This document shows positions 1 through 8,993 of a stretch of DNA of 64,000 nucleotides, in pieces. The stretch lies in assembly GCA_965226045.1 (NCBI GenBank), contig CBDDBU010000014.1, positions 20,822-84,821 of the forward strand, read 5' to 3'. Origin of the DNA: CBDDBU01 sp965226045. Its GTDB lineage: Bacteria > Pseudomonadota > Alphaproteobacteria > VGEJ01. Numbering within the stretch: the first letter of the stretch is position 1; each line of letters begins with the position of its first letter. Position numbers and translations under genes: made by a program. Below the pieces are notes generated by a model. The model was not told the DNA's origin, made no database searches, and saw only the letters and a list, made by a program, of their open reading frames with translations.

Positions 1-354
1 CGCCCGCCGCGGTCGGGCGATGCGTACCTCCGTTTCATTCCCCGGACCGAGATGGATATCGCCGTGGTCGGCGCCGGCGTCAATGTGACGCTCGATAACG
101 ACGGTGTGTGCACCGCCGCCCGGGTCGTGCTCGGCGCGATCGCGCCGCGGATACTGCTGGTGCCCGAGGCGGCGGCGGCGCTGGTCGGCGCGCGCCTCGA
201 TGACGACTCTCTCGGGCGGCTCGATGCGGCCTGTCGCGCGGCCTGCCGGCCGATCGACGACAAACGCGGCACGATCGTATATCGGACCAAGGTATCCGGT
301 GTGCTCGCCCGCCGTGCGGCGGCGATCGCATTCGAGCGCGCGAGGACGAGCTGA
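1..354 (+). CDS. Molybdenum hydroxylase FAD-binding subunit, C-terminal part (5' truncated by window edge)
   Basis: The reading frame is open from base 1 and has no start inside the window, so only about the last 117 residues are present. The segment reads YLRFIPRTEMDIAVVGAGV near its beginning, which matches the CO-dehydrogenase flavoprotein C-terminal domain of CoxM/XdhB-type subunits. In this family the subunit passes electrons from the 2Fe-2S clusters to FAD. The stop TGA (352-354) overlaps the ATG of the next gene, so the three hydroxylase subunits are translationally coupled. Family assignment is firm; the N-terminal FAD-binding domain is not visible. Confidence 0.85.
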   Translation, partial: RPPRSGDAYLRFIPRTEMDIAVVGAGVNVTLDNDGVCTAARVVLGAIAPRILLVPEAAAALVGARLDDDSLGRLDAACRAACRPIDDKRGTIVYRTKVSGVLARRAAAIAFERARTS

Positions 355-836
355 TGGCGAAGACGCACGTAACGATGACCGTGAACGGCGAAGCAGCCGA
401 GCTCTTGTGCGACACGCGGGCCACGCTGCTCGATGTGCTGCGCGATGAGCTTGATCTGACCGGCAGCAAGGAAGGCTGCTCGTCAGGCGACTGTGGCGCC
501 TGTAGCGTCATGCTGGACGGCCGGCTGGTCTGTTCTTGCTTGGTGTTGGGCGCGGAAGCAGAGGGGCGCGCGATCGAGACGATCGAGGGCATGGCCGACG
601 ATGACCGCCTCCATCCATTGCAGCAGACGTTTCTGGAGGAAGCGGCGCTGCAATGCGGAATCTGCACGCCGGGCTTCCTGGTCGCCTCCAAGGCGCTGTT
701 GGACCGCCACCCCGACCCGACCGAGACCGAAGTGCGCTACTGGCTGGCTGGCAACCTGTGTCGCTGCACCGGCTATGACAAGATCGTTCGCGCGGTAATG
801 CTTACCGCTGCTGATATGAGAGGAGAGCCACGATGA
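354..836 (+). CDS. Molybdenum hydroxylase 2Fe-2S subunit (CoxS/XdhC-type small subunit)
   Basis: This 160-residue protein has both cluster motifs of the xanthine oxidase family small subunit. The plant-ferredoxin-type set is C42, C47, C50 and C62 (spacing C-x4-C-x2-C-x11-C). The second set is C101, C104, C136 and C138 in CGICTPGF and NLCRCTGYDKI (C-x2-C-x31-C-x-C). Length is normal for the family. It should relay electrons from the Mo centre to the FAD subunit in the cytoplasm. The start overlaps the FAD-subunit stop by one base and its own stop overlaps the next start (ATGA), typical of a single operon. It is the only small subunit visible beside three large subunits. Confidence 0.95.
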   Translation: MAKTHVTMTVNGEAAELLCDTRATLLDVLRDELDLTGSKEGCSSGDCGACSVMLDGRLVCSCLVLGAEAEGRAIETIEGMADDDRLHPLQQTFLEEAALQCGICTPGFLVASKALLDRHPDPTETEVRYWLAGNLCRCTGYDKIVRAVMLTAADMRGEPR

Positions 837-3154
837 CGACCAACGGCAACGGGTCGACCGAGGGCAACGGACGGAGCGAGGGGAACGGAGTGGCCCAAGG
901 CAACGGATTGAAGTGGGTTGGCAAGCGGACCATCCGCCCCGATGGAGTCGACAAGGTCACCGGGCGCGCGCAATTCGGCGCCGACTTCACGTTGCCGGGC
1001 ATGATCGTCGGCCAGGTTCTAAGAAGCCCCCACGCCCACGCCAACATCCGCTCGATCAAGACCGACAAGGCGGAAGCCCTGCCCGGCGTGAAGGCGGTCG
1101 TCACCTCGGCGGACTTCCCCGAGCTGCCGTCCACGTTCGAGGCGGCTGGCGAGGTGATGCTCAATTTCCGCGATATGTCGTGCAACGTGTTGGCGCGCAA
1201 GAAGGTCCTCTACCATGGCCATGCGGTTGCCGCCGTCGCCGCCACCTCGGTGGCGGTCGCCGACCAGGCTCTGGCCCTGATCGAGGTCGACTACGAGGTC
1301 CTGCCCCACGTTATCGACGTGGTCGAGGCCATGGCGCCCGATGCGCCGCTTTTGCACGACGACATGTTCACCATCGGCGTCGAACCGACCCCCGATAAGC
1401 CGTCCAACATCGCCAAGCGGGTCGAGTACGGCCTTGGCGACATCGAGGCCGGCTTCAAGGCCGCCGATGTGATCGTCGAGCGCGAGTTTACGACCAAGGC
1501 GGTCCACCAAGCCTATATCGAGCCCCACGCGGCTGTCGCCACCGCGTCGGAGGACGGGCAATGCCACATCTGGTGCTCGACCCAGGGCCAATTCGTGGTC
1601 CGCGCCCATGTGTCGAAATTGCTCGGACTCGAAATCTCGCAGCTGCGCGTGACCCCCTCGGAGATTGGTGGCGGTTTCGGCGGCAAGACCGTGGTCTATC
1701 TCGAGCCCCTGGCGCTGGCGCTCTCGCTGAAATGTCATCGCCCGGTCAAGATGGTGATGAGCCGTGAAGAGGTGTTCCAGGCCAGTGGACCGACCTCTGG
1801 CGCCCACGTGTGGGTCAAGGTTGGCGCCACCAAGGACGGGCGTATCACCGCCGCCGAGGCGGTGCTGAAGTATCAGGCCGGCGCCGTTCAGGGCTCGCCG
1901 ATCATGCCCGGCTGCATGTGCGCCTTCGCCCCCTATGATCTCGAGAACGTCAAGGTGGTCGGGTTCGATGTCGTGAGCAACCGTCCCAAGGTGGCCGCCT
2001 ACCGGGCGCCGGGGGCGCCAATCTCGGAGTTCGGCGTCGAGTGCGTGATCGACGAGGTGGCCAACAAGATCGGCATGGACGCGATCGCGTTGCGGGAGAA
2101 GAACGCGGCGCGCGAGGGTACCCACGCCGCCTACGGACCGCGTTTCGGCCCCATCGGCTACACCGAGACGCTGCGGGTCGCCAAGGAGCATCCCCACTAC
2201 CAAGCGCCGCTTGGGCCCAACCAGGGTCGTGGCGTCGCCTCGGGCTTTTGGTTCAACATTGGCGGCGATTCGAGTGCCGCGATGCACATCAACGAGGACG
2301 GAACCGCGACGGTCATCTCGGGTTGTCCCGATATTGGCGGCTCGCGCGCCTCGCTCGTCATCATGGCGGCGGAGATCCTGGGCATCGACGTAGACCAGGT
2401 GCGGCCGATCATCGCCGACACCAGCTCGATCGGGTACTCCTTCCTCACCGGCGGCAGCCGCGTCACCTTCGCGACGGGCATGGCCGTGATCCAGGCCGCC
2501 GAAGACGTGGTTCGGCAACTGCGCGAGCGGGCCGCCATGATATGGGAGATCGATGTCGAGGCGGTGGTGTGGGAGAACGGCGAGGCGCGGCCCTCGGGCA
2601 GCAACGCCGGCGAGTTCGAGCCGCTGTCGCTCGGCGATATCGCCGCCAAGGCCGGTAAGACGGGCGGGCCGATCAACGGCCATGCGTCGCTGAACGCACA
2701 GGGCGCGGGTCCGGCTTTTGGCACTCATATCTGTGATGTCGAGGTCGACAAGGAGACCGGCCGGGTCACTGTCTTGCGCTACACCGCGGTCCAGGATGCG
2801 GGCAAGGCCATCCATCCATCCTATGTCGAGGGACAGATCCAGGGCGGCGCGGTTCAGGGCATCGGCTGGGCGCTTAACGAGGAGTACATTTACGACGAGA
2901 AGGGCCGGCTTGAGAACGCGGGCTTCCTCGACTATCGCATTCCGGTCGCCTCGGACATGCCGATGATCGACGCGGTCATCGTCGAGGTGCCAAATCCGAA
3001 ACATCCCTTCGGCGTGCGTGGGGTTGGCGAGGTGCCGCTGTGCCCGCCGATGGCCGCGGTCGCCAACGCGGTTGCCGCCGCGACAGGGTTGCGCATGGCC
3101 GATCTGCCGATCTCGCCGCCGAAGCTACTCGAAGCGATCGATAACGGTCGGTAA
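833..3154 (+). CDS. Molybdenum hydroxylase large (molybdopterin-binding) subunit, copy 1
   Basis: The 773-residue protein covers the full aldehyde oxidase/xanthine dehydrogenase large subunit. GGGFGGK (about residues 279-285) is a Mo-pterin contact, AYRAPGAP (about 388-395) is the active-site loop, and GVGE (about 730) supplies the catalytic glutamate. The loop differs from AYxCSFR of true CO dehydrogenases, so CO oxidation is unlikely; hydroxylation of a heterocycle or aldehyde is expected. An AGGAG ribosome site lies just upstream. The N-terminus has a short Asn/Gly-rich stretch (about residues 3-24, repeated GNG) before the homologous domain, which is unusual. The substrate cannot be read from sequence. 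Confidence 0.93.
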   Translation: MTTNGNGSTEGNGRSEGNGVAQGNGLKWVGKRTIRPDGVDKVTGRAQFGADFTLPGMIVGQVLRSPHAHANIRSIKTDKAEALPGVKAVVTSADFPELPSTFEAAGEVMLNFRDMSCNVLARKKVLYHGHAVAAVAATSVAVADQALALIEVDYEVLPHVIDVVEAMAPDAPLLHDDMFTIGVEPTPDKPSNIAKRVEYGLGDIEAGFKAADVIVEREFTTKAVHQAYIEPHAAVATASEDGQCHIWCSTQGQFVVRAHVSKLLGLEISQLRVTPSEIGGGFGGKTVVYLEPLALALSLKCHRPVKMVMSREEVFQASGPTSGAHVWVKVGATKDGRITAAEAVLKYQAGAVQGSPIMPGCMCAFAPYDLENVKVVGFDVVSNRPKVAAYRAPGAPISEFGVECVIDEVANKIGMDAIALREKNAAREGTHAAYGPRFGPIGYTETLRVAKEHPHYQAPLGPNQGRGVASGFWFNIGGDSSAAMHINEDGTATVISGCPDIGGSRASLVIMAAEILGIDVDQVRPIIADTSSIGYSFLTGGSRVTFATGMAVIQAAEDVVRQLRERAAMIWEIDVEAVVWENGEARPSGSNAGEFEPLSLGDIAAKAGKTGGPINGHASLNAQGAGPAFGTHICDVEVDKETGRVTVLRYTAVQDAGKAIHPSYVEGQIQGGAVQGIGWALNEEYIYDEKGRLENAGFLDYRIPVASDMPMIDAVIVEVPNPKHPFGVRGVGEVPLCPPMAAVANAVAAATGLRMADLPISPPKLLEAIDNGR

Positions 3155-3156
3155 CG

Positions 3157-3405
3157 GTGGCCAAGGTCGTGCTCACCAGTGGAGTAAGCCAACAGTTCAC
3201 TGGGGGACGGAGCGAGATCGAGGTGCGCGCCGCGACCGTCCGCCAGCTTCTGAGGGAACTTGATGATCTGTATCCGGGGCTTGGCGGTGAACTGGGTACC
3301 GACACCGCTATCGCAATTGACGGCGAGATCTTTCAGGACCCCTACCTCGAGGCGATCGGCGCCGACAGCGAGATCTACTTCCTGCCGCGCATCGGCGGCG
3401 GCTGA
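3157..3405 (+). CDS. MoaD/ThiS-family sulfur carrier-like protein
   Basis: This 82-residue protein starts at GTG two bases after the large-subunit stop. It has the beta-grasp length and ends in IGGG, the diglycine tail that MoaD and ThiS proteins need for adenylation and thiocarboxylate formation. The middle (TVRQLLRELDDLYPG) matches the MoaD pattern. In the family it donates sulfur for molybdopterin or thiazole synthesis. Its place between large subunits of a molybdenum hydroxylase suggests a dedicated role in cofactor supply or sulfuration, which is inference; no MoaE, MoeB or XdhC partner is visible in the window. Confidence 0.75.
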   Translation: MAKVVLTSGVSQQFTGGRSEIEVRAATVRQLLRELDDLYPGLGGELGTDTAIAIDGEIFQDPYLEAIGADSEIYFLPRIGGG

Positions 3406-3407
3406 CA

Positions 3408-3432
3408 CCCCGGACCTAGGTCTGACCCGGGG
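3408..3432 (+). other. Intercistronic hairpin between sulfur-carrier gene and second large subunit
   Basis: CCCCGG (3408-3413) pairs with CCGGGG (3427-3432). The 13-base loop contains the palindrome ACCTAGGT. There is no T-run, so it is more likely an mRNA stability or processing element than a terminator. Function is inferred. Confidence 0.4.
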
Positions 3433-3441
3433 AGCGGGCTG

Positions 3442-5748
3442 ATGCCAGGCTTCGGCATTGGGCACGCGGCGCGCCGGCGCGAGGATGACCGGTTCCTCAC
3501 CGGCGCCGGCCGTTACCTCGACGACATCCGCTTGCCCGGCGAGGCTCACGCCTGGATGCTGCGCTCGCCGCATGCCCACGCCGTGGTGCGCGGTCTCGAT
3601 ACCGCGCGCGCGGCGAGCGCGCCTGGCGTGCTCGTCATTCTCACCGGCGCCGACTACCGCGCCGCCGGGCTCGGCCCCCTCAAAAGCCCGGTGCCGGTCG
3701 AGAACAAGGATGGCACGCCGCGCGCCGATCCCTCGCGCTGGCCGCTCGCCATCGATCGCGTGCGCCACGTCGGCGACGGCGTGGCCATGGTCGTCGCCGA
3801 GACCCTGGCCGCCGCACGCGAGGCGATCGAACTGATCGAGGTCGACTACGAGCCTCTGCCGGTGGTCGCCGATCCGGCGAGAGCGCCCGAGCCTGGCCAG
3901 CCACTGATCTGGGAAGAGGCGCCGGGCAACCTCTGCTTCGACTGGGAGACTGGCGATCGGGCCAGCACCGATGCCGCCTTCGACGCGGCCGCTCACATCG
4001 TCGCCATCGATCTCGTCAACAACCGGGTTTCCACCAACTCGATGGAGATGCGCGGTGCGATTGGCGATTTCGCGGACGGCCGCTACACACTCTATGTCTC
4101 GACCCAGGGCGCCCACATGACCCGGGCGGATTTGTGCGAGGTCTTACACATCCCCGAGGCGGACATGCGGGTGGTGGTTCCCGACGTCGGTGGCGGGTTT
4201 GGGATGAAGGTGTTCCCTTATCCCGAATACCCGCTTGTGCTGTGGGCGGCCCGCCAGCTCGAGCGCCCTGTACGTTGGGTGCCGGACCGCTCCGATTCGC
4301 TGATCAGCGATTGCCACGGGCGCGACCACCACACCCACGCCGAACTCGCCGTGGACGCCGACGGCGTGGTCGTCGGCATGCGGGTGGACACCATCGCCAA
4401 TCTCGGCGCCTATCTCTCGCGCTTCGCGCCCTTTCTGCCGACCCGGGTCGGGCCGCCGCTGCTGACCGGCTCCTATACGATCCCGACCATCCACGTCGAG
4501 GTCCGGGGCGTCTTCACCAACACCGTGCCGATCGACGCCTATCGGGGCGCGGGCCGGCCGGAGGCGAACTACGTCATCGAACGGCTGATGGACACGGCGG
4601 CCGATCAGCTCGGCCTCGATCCCCTCGCGGTGCGGCGCAAAAATTACATTTCGCCTGACGCGATGCCCTACAAGACGCCGCTCGTCTACACCTACGACGG
4701 CGGCGACTTCGCCCAGAACCTTGGCGATGCGCTAGACCTCGCCGATAGGGACGGCTTTGCCGAGCGCCGCGCGGCGGCGGCACGGCGCGGCCGGCGGCGC
4801 GGCTTCGGCATCTCGACCTACGTCGAATCGAGTGGAGCCTTTCCGGGCGAGAAGGCCGAGGCGAGCGTGCGGCTCGGCGGCGATGGGCAGGTCACGCTCC
4901 TGTCCGGCACCCAGAGCATCGGCCAGGGCCAGGAGACAGTATTCGTCCAAATGATCGAGGAGCGGCTTGGGATTGCGCTGGGTGGGGTCAGCTTCGTTCA
5001 GGGCGATACTGACCTCATCGCCCGCGGTACCAGCACCGGCGGCTCGCGCGGCTTGATTTACGGCGGCCATGCGGTCCTCAGCGCCACCGAGTCGCTGATC
5101 GAGAACGCCACGGCTCGCGCCGCCGACATGCTCGAGGCGGCGGCGGTCGACATCGAGTACGGCGCGGGCGCCTTCCGCGTGGTCGGCACCGATCGCCGCG
5201 TTGGCCTGACCGAGGTTGCCGCCCACGCTGAGGTCAACGATGAGATCCTCGAGGGCGACGGTAGCTTCGAGCCGGAGATGGGGCGCTCCTTCCCCAACGG
5301 CTGCCACATCTGCGAGGTCGAGATCGATGAGGAGACCGGCGTCGTCGAGGTGGTGCGCTATTCCGTCGTCGATGACTTCGGCACCATCGTCAACCCGCTA
5401 TTGGTTCGCGGCCAGGTGCGCGGCGGCACCGTGCAGGGCATTGGCCAAGCCCTGATGGAGCAATGCGTCTATGATGGGGACGGTCAGCTGCTCACAGGCT
5501 CTTTCATGGACTATTGCATGCCGCGCGCCGCGGACGTTCCGATGCTCGCGGTCGAATTCAACGAGGTCGTCTGCGCCAACAACCCGATCGGTGCCAAGGG
5601 CTGCGGCGAAGCCGGCTGTACCGGCTCGATGCCGGCGGTCATCAACGCGCTGGTCGATGGGTTGAGCGATCTCGGCATTCGCCACATCGACATGCCGGCG
5701 ACGCCCGAGCGGGTATGGCGGGCGATGCGGGCGGCGACGGCGCATTAG
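3442..5748 (+). CDS. Molybdenum hydroxylase large subunit, copy 2
   Basis: The 768-residue protein begins directly with the large-subunit domain (FGIGHAARRREDDRFLTG). It carries GGGFGMK at about residue 250, the loop AYRGAGRPE at about 366-374 and KGCGE at about 719-723 with the catalytic glutamate. The AYRGAGR loop is the form II CoxL type, a group with varied or unknown substrates. It lacks adjacent 2Fe-2S and FAD subunits and may share those of the upstream operon. It is clearly paralogous to the next gene: both end in ERVWRAMR plus a short Ala-rich tail and share most motifs, which points to duplication. Confidence 0.92.
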   Translation: MPGFGIGHAARRREDDRFLTGAGRYLDDIRLPGEAHAWMLRSPHAHAVVRGLDTARAASAPGVLVILTGADYRAAGLGPLKSPVPVENKDGTPRADPSRWPLAIDRVRHVGDGVAMVVAETLAAAREAIELIEVDYEPLPVVADPARAPEPGQPLIWEEAPGNLCFDWETGDRASTDAAFDAAAHIVAIDLVNNRVSTNSMEMRGAIGDFADGRYTLYVSTQGAHMTRADLCEVLHIPEADMRVVVPDVGGGFGMKVFPYPEYPLVLWAARQLERPVRWVPDRSDSLISDCHGRDHHTHAELAVDADGVVVGMRVDTIANLGAYLSRFAPFLPTRVGPPLLTGSYTIPTIHVEVRGVFTNTVPIDAYRGAGRPEANYVIERLMDTAADQLGLDPLAVRRKNYISPDAMPYKTPLVYTYDGGDFAQNLGDALDLADRDGFAERRAAAARRGRRRGFGISTYVESSGAFPGEKAEASVRLGGDGQVTLLSGTQSIGQGQETVFVQMIEERLGIALGGVSFVQGDTDLIARGTSTGGSRGLIYGGHAVLSATESLIENATARAADMLEAAAVDIEYGAGAFRVVGTDRRVGLTEVAAHAEVNDEILEGDGSFEPEMGRSFPNGCHICEVEIDEETGVVEVVRYSVVDDFGTIVNPLLVRGQVRGGTVQGIGQALMEQCVYDGDGQLLTGSFMDYCMPRAADVPMLAVEFNEVVCANNPIGAKGCGEAGCTGSMPAVINALVDGLSDLGIRHIDMPATPERVWRAMRAATAH

Positions 5749-5758
5749 GAGGGGCGAG

Positions 5759-8086
5759 GTGGCGAAGTTCGGGATCGGCCAGTCGGTTCGACGCGGTGAG
5801 GACGATCGGTTTCTCACCGGCCAGGGACAGTACATCGGCGATCTCGTGCTGCCTGGCCAGGCCCATGCCCACGTCCTTCGATCGCCCCACGCTCACGCCC
5901 GCGTCGAGCGCATCGAAACCAGCGCGGCAGCGGCGCTGCCTGGGGTGGTTGCCGTGCTGACCGGCGCCGACTATCGCGCCGCCGGCCACAAACCCGTGCC
6001 GTGCGCGGCCAAGGTCGACAACATCGACGGCAGCCCGTGCGCCGATCCGCCACGTTGGCCGCTCGCCATCGACGCGGTACGCCACGTCGGCGATGGGGTG
6101 GCGCTGATCGTGGCCGAGACGATCGAGCTGGCTCGTGATGCCGCCGAGCTGGTGGAAATCGATTATGCGGCGCTGCCGGCGGTTATCGGGACGGCCGCCG
6201 CCGTCGAGGCCGGTGCGCCCCTGGTCTGGCCCGATGTGCCCGGCAACGTCGCCTTCCACTGGGCGTTGGGTGATATGGCCGCGACCGATCGCGCCTTCGC
6301 CGCGGCCGCCCACCAAGTCGCTCTCGATGTGGTCAACAATCGGCTCGTCGTCAACCCGATCGAAACGCGCGGGGCGGTGGGCGTGTTCGCCGACGGCCGC
6401 TACACGCTGCACGTCTCCGGCCAGGGCGTCCATATGATGCGCGACATGCTCTGCGATGACATCCTCGGCATCCCGTGCGAAGGCCTGCGCGTTGTCACGC
6501 CCGATGTCGGCGGCGGCTTTGGCATGAAGTATTTCGTCTATCCCGAGTACCCCCTTCTGTTGTGGGCCGCGCGCACGATCGAGCGTCCGGTCAAATGGAT
6601 CGCTGAGCGGGCGGAGGGTTTCACGAGTGACGTGCAGGCCCGCGACCACGCGACTCGCCTCGATCTCGCGCTCGATGCCGACGCGCGTTTCATCGGGCTG
6701 CGGGTGCGCAAGATCGCCAACATGGGCGCCTATCTCTCCAACTACGCGCCGTTTATTCCGACCGAGGCGGGCGCGCCGATCCTCTCTAGCGTCTATGCGA
6801 TTCCAGCGATTCACGTCGATGTTCGGGGCGTGTTCACCAACACCGTCCCGGTCGATGCCTATCGCGGCGCCGGCCAGCCCGAGGCGATCTATGCGCTCGA
6901 GCGCCTGGTCGGGGCGGCGGCCCGCCAGCTCGGCCTGTCGGCGGCCGAAATCCGCCGCCGCAACTACATTCCGCCGGAAGCGATGCCCTATCGCACGGCG
7001 CTCAACTTGACCTACGATTCGGGCGAGTTCGCGTCCAACATGGATCAGGCCCTGGACGCGGCCGGGGCGGCCGACTTCGAGAGCCGGCGCACCGCGGCGG
7101 GCGCTGACGGCGTGCTGCTCGGCCTGGGCATCGCGCCCTACGTCGAGGCCACCGAGGGCGTCCCCGACGGCGAGGCGGCGATCTCGATCTCGGGCGATCG
7201 GCGGGTGACTATCCTCAGCGGCTGGCAGTCGAGCGGCCAGGGACACGAGACGGTGTTCGCTCAGGTCGTCGCCGAGCGGCTTGGGGTGCCGTTCGAGGCG
7301 ATCGAGGTGGTCCAGGGCGATTCTGACCGTATCGCGCGCGGTCGCGGCACCGGCGGTTCGCGTTCCCTGGTGTTCGCGACCTCCGCCCTCGCCGATGCCT
7401 CGGCCAAGGTCATCGAACAGGGCAAGGCCATCGCCGCGGACCTGCTTGAAGTCGCGGCGGTGGACCTCGACTTCGAGGCGGGCGCGTTTCGCGTCGTCGG
7501 CACCGACCGGCGTGTCGATCTGTTCACCGTGGCGGCCGAGGCTGGTCGCCGCGACGGCGACGGGTTGGGCGCCGAGGGGATCTATGTCCCGGACAAATCG
7601 GGAGCCTTTCCCAACGCGGGCGCCTCGTTTCCGAACGGCTGCCATGTTTGTGAAGTCGCGATCGAGGCCGAGACGGGGCGCGTCGAAGTTCGCCGCTATA
7701 TCGCGGTTAACGACTTCGGCGTCATCATGAACCCGATGCTGGTGGCCGGACAGGTCCACGGCGGCGCCGCCCAGGGTATTGGCCAGGCGTTGTGTGAGGA
7801 CACCATCTACGACGGTGACGGTCAGCTACTCGCGGGCTCCTTCATGGACTATTGCCTGCCGCGCGCCGACGATCTGCCGTCGTTTTCGCTGATCCTCAGC
7901 GAGGTGCCTTCGCCGGCCCATCCGCTCGGCATCAAGGGCTGCGGCGAGTCGGGCGCCATCGTCGGGCCGGTGGCCGTCATGAACGCGGCGCTCGATGCCC
8001 TGTTGGCGATCGGCGTCACAGATATCGACATGCCGCTCACGCCCGAGCGGGTCTGGCGGGCCATGCGGTCCGCTGCGGCGGGATAG
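5759..8086 (+). CDS. Molybdenum hydroxylase large subunit, copy 3
   Basis: This 775-residue paralogue of the preceding gene starts at GTG, with AGGAGG overlapping the previous stop codon (about 5747-5752). Motifs are GGGFGMK (about residue 250), AYRGAGQPE (about 366-374) and KGCGESG (about 725). The loop reads GQ where copy 2 has GR, a position that contacts substrate in the family, so the two may act on different substrates or successive ring positions (inference). The spacing of 10 bases and lack of a terminator place it in the same transcript as the upstream hydroxylase genes. Confidence 0.92.
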   Translation: MAKFGIGQSVRRGEDDRFLTGQGQYIGDLVLPGQAHAHVLRSPHAHARVERIETSAAAALPGVVAVLTGADYRAAGHKPVPCAAKVDNIDGSPCADPPRWPLAIDAVRHVGDGVALIVAETIELARDAAELVEIDYAALPAVIGTAAAVEAGAPLVWPDVPGNVAFHWALGDMAATDRAFAAAAHQVALDVVNNRLVVNPIETRGAVGVFADGRYTLHVSGQGVHMMRDMLCDDILGIPCEGLRVVTPDVGGGFGMKYFVYPEYPLLLWAARTIERPVKWIAERAEGFTSDVQARDHATRLDLALDADARFIGLRVRKIANMGAYLSNYAPFIPTEAGAPILSSVYAIPAIHVDVRGVFTNTVPVDAYRGAGQPEAIYALERLVGAAARQLGLSAAEIRRRNYIPPEAMPYRTALNLTYDSGEFASNMDQALDAAGAADFESRRTAAGADGVLLGLGIAPYVEATEGVPDGEAAISISGDRRVTILSGWQSSGQGHETVFAQVVAERLGVPFEAIEVVQGDSDRIARGRGTGGSRSLVFATSALADASAKVIEQGKAIAADLLEVAAVDLDFEAGAFRVVGTDRRVDLFTVAAEAGRRDGDGLGAEGIYVPDKSGAFPNAGASFPNGCHVCEVAIEAETGRVEVRRYIAVNDFGVIMNPMLVAGQVHGGAAQGIGQALCEDTIYDGDGQLLAGSFMDYCLPRADDLPSFSLILSEVPSPAHPLGIKGCGESGAIVGPVAVMNAALDALLAIGVTDIDMPLTPERVWRAMRSAAAG

Positions 8087-8100
8087 AAAGGCCTGGGTCC

Positions 8101-8568
8101 ATGGCGGCGCTCAACGTTAATGGTCTTGACCACGTGGTGCTGCGGGTCGGCGACATCACCCGGTCGATCGCCTGGTACAAGAGCGTGCTCGGCTGCACCG
8201 AGGAGCGACGCCTACGCAACCTCGGCCTATACCAAATGCGGCTGGGCGCGGCGCTCATCGACCTCGTGCCGGTGCAGGGCAAGCTTGGCAAGCCCGGCGG
8301 CGCAGCGCCAGGCAAGACCCGGCGCAACGTGGATCACATCGCGGTTCAGCTCGCAGCCTTCGACGAGCGGAAGATCCGCGCGCATCTCCGGCGTCGCGGC
8401 GTCGAGCCGGGCGAGGTGGCGCGACGCTACGGCGCGCTCGGCCACGGGCCCTCGATGTACATCACCGATCCCGACGGCAACACCGTGGAGCTGAAAGGAC
8501 CGCCCGATCCCGACCAGACTGAGCTGGTTGGCGGGGCCGAGTACCCCTCGCGCAGTCGCAAGCGCTGA
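8101..8568 (+). CDS. VOC-superfamily protein (glyoxalase/extradiol dioxygenase fold)
   Basis: The start is ATG 8101, 14 bases after the hydroxylase stop; the frame is open further upstream but that overlaps the hydroxylase. The 155-residue product has the two-module vicinal oxygen chelate fold. LDHVVLRVGD carries the first metal His (about H11), NVDHIAVQL the second (about H79) and GNTVELKGP the Glu (about E130). All three metal positions seem present, so it is likely an active metal-dependent enzyme: a lyase, dioxygenase or epimerase. In this operon it could open or rearrange the ring produced by the hydroxylases (inference). Confidence 0.8.
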   Translation: MAALNVNGLDHVVLRVGDITRSIAWYKSVLGCTEERRLRNLGLYQMRLGAALIDLVPVQGKLGKPGGAAPGKTRRNVDHIAVQLAAFDERKIRAHLRRRGVEPGEVARRYGALGHGPSMYITDPDGNTVELKGPPDPDQTELVGGAEYPSRSRKR

Positions 8569-8631
8569 GTCCGAACTTCGCGCCGCAGGCGATTCGACGA
8601 TGAAACGGGCGGGGCGAACGGAGCGACTTCG

Positions 8632-8976
8632 ATGACGGACCAAACTATCATCACCGGCTATCACGCCCACATCTACTATGACGAGGCCACACGGGCGACC
8701 GCCACGCGCGTCCGCGAGGAAATCGACGCCCGTTTCGAGGTGCGGCTCGGCCGCTGGCGCGAGGAGCCGGTCGGCCCGCACCCGCGTCCGATGTACCAGG
8801 TTGCGTTCGAAGCCGAACATTTCCACGAGATCGTGCCGTGGTTGATGCTCAATCACGCGGAGCTGATCGTTTTGGTCCACCCCGAGACCGGCGATGATCT
8901 CGCCGATCACGCCGACCACGCGCTGTGGCTCGGCGAAAAACTCGATCTCAAGCTCGACATGTTTCGCACGGCTTGA
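8632..8976 (+). CDS. DOPA 4,5-dioxygenase family protein
   Basis: The 114-residue protein matches the small DOPA 4,5-dioxygenase family. YHAHIYYDEATR (about residues 10-21) is the family N-terminal His motif, VGPHPRPMYQV (about 42-52) the second His region and NHAELIVLVHP (about 71-81) the third. Members include fungal DOPA extradiol dioxygenase and many bacterial proteins of unknown substrate. It lies 63 bases after the VOC gene in the same direction, giving two candidate ring-modifying proteins in a row. Family confidence is high; substrate is unknown. Confidence 0.8.
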   Translation: MTDQTIITGYHAHIYYDEATRATATRVREEIDARFEVRLGRWREEPVGPHPRPMYQVAFEAEHFHEIVPWLMLNHAELIVLVHPETGDDLADHADHALWLGEKLDLKLDMFRTA

Positions 8977-8993
8977 GGCATCGGGCGCCTCCC

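Noticed and set aside
1019..3004. Very long antisense open frame (661 codons) opposite the Mo large subunit, and a similar one at 5642-7759
   Set aside because: Long antisense frames are expected in GC-rich DNA opposite strongly coding sequence; the translations are low complexity and lack motifs.
833..3154. Aerobic CO dehydrogenase (coxMSL)
   Set aside because: Gene order fits, but none of the three large subunits has the AYxCSFR loop of form I CO dehydrogenase; the loops read AYRAPGAP, AYRGAGRPE and AYRGAGQPE.
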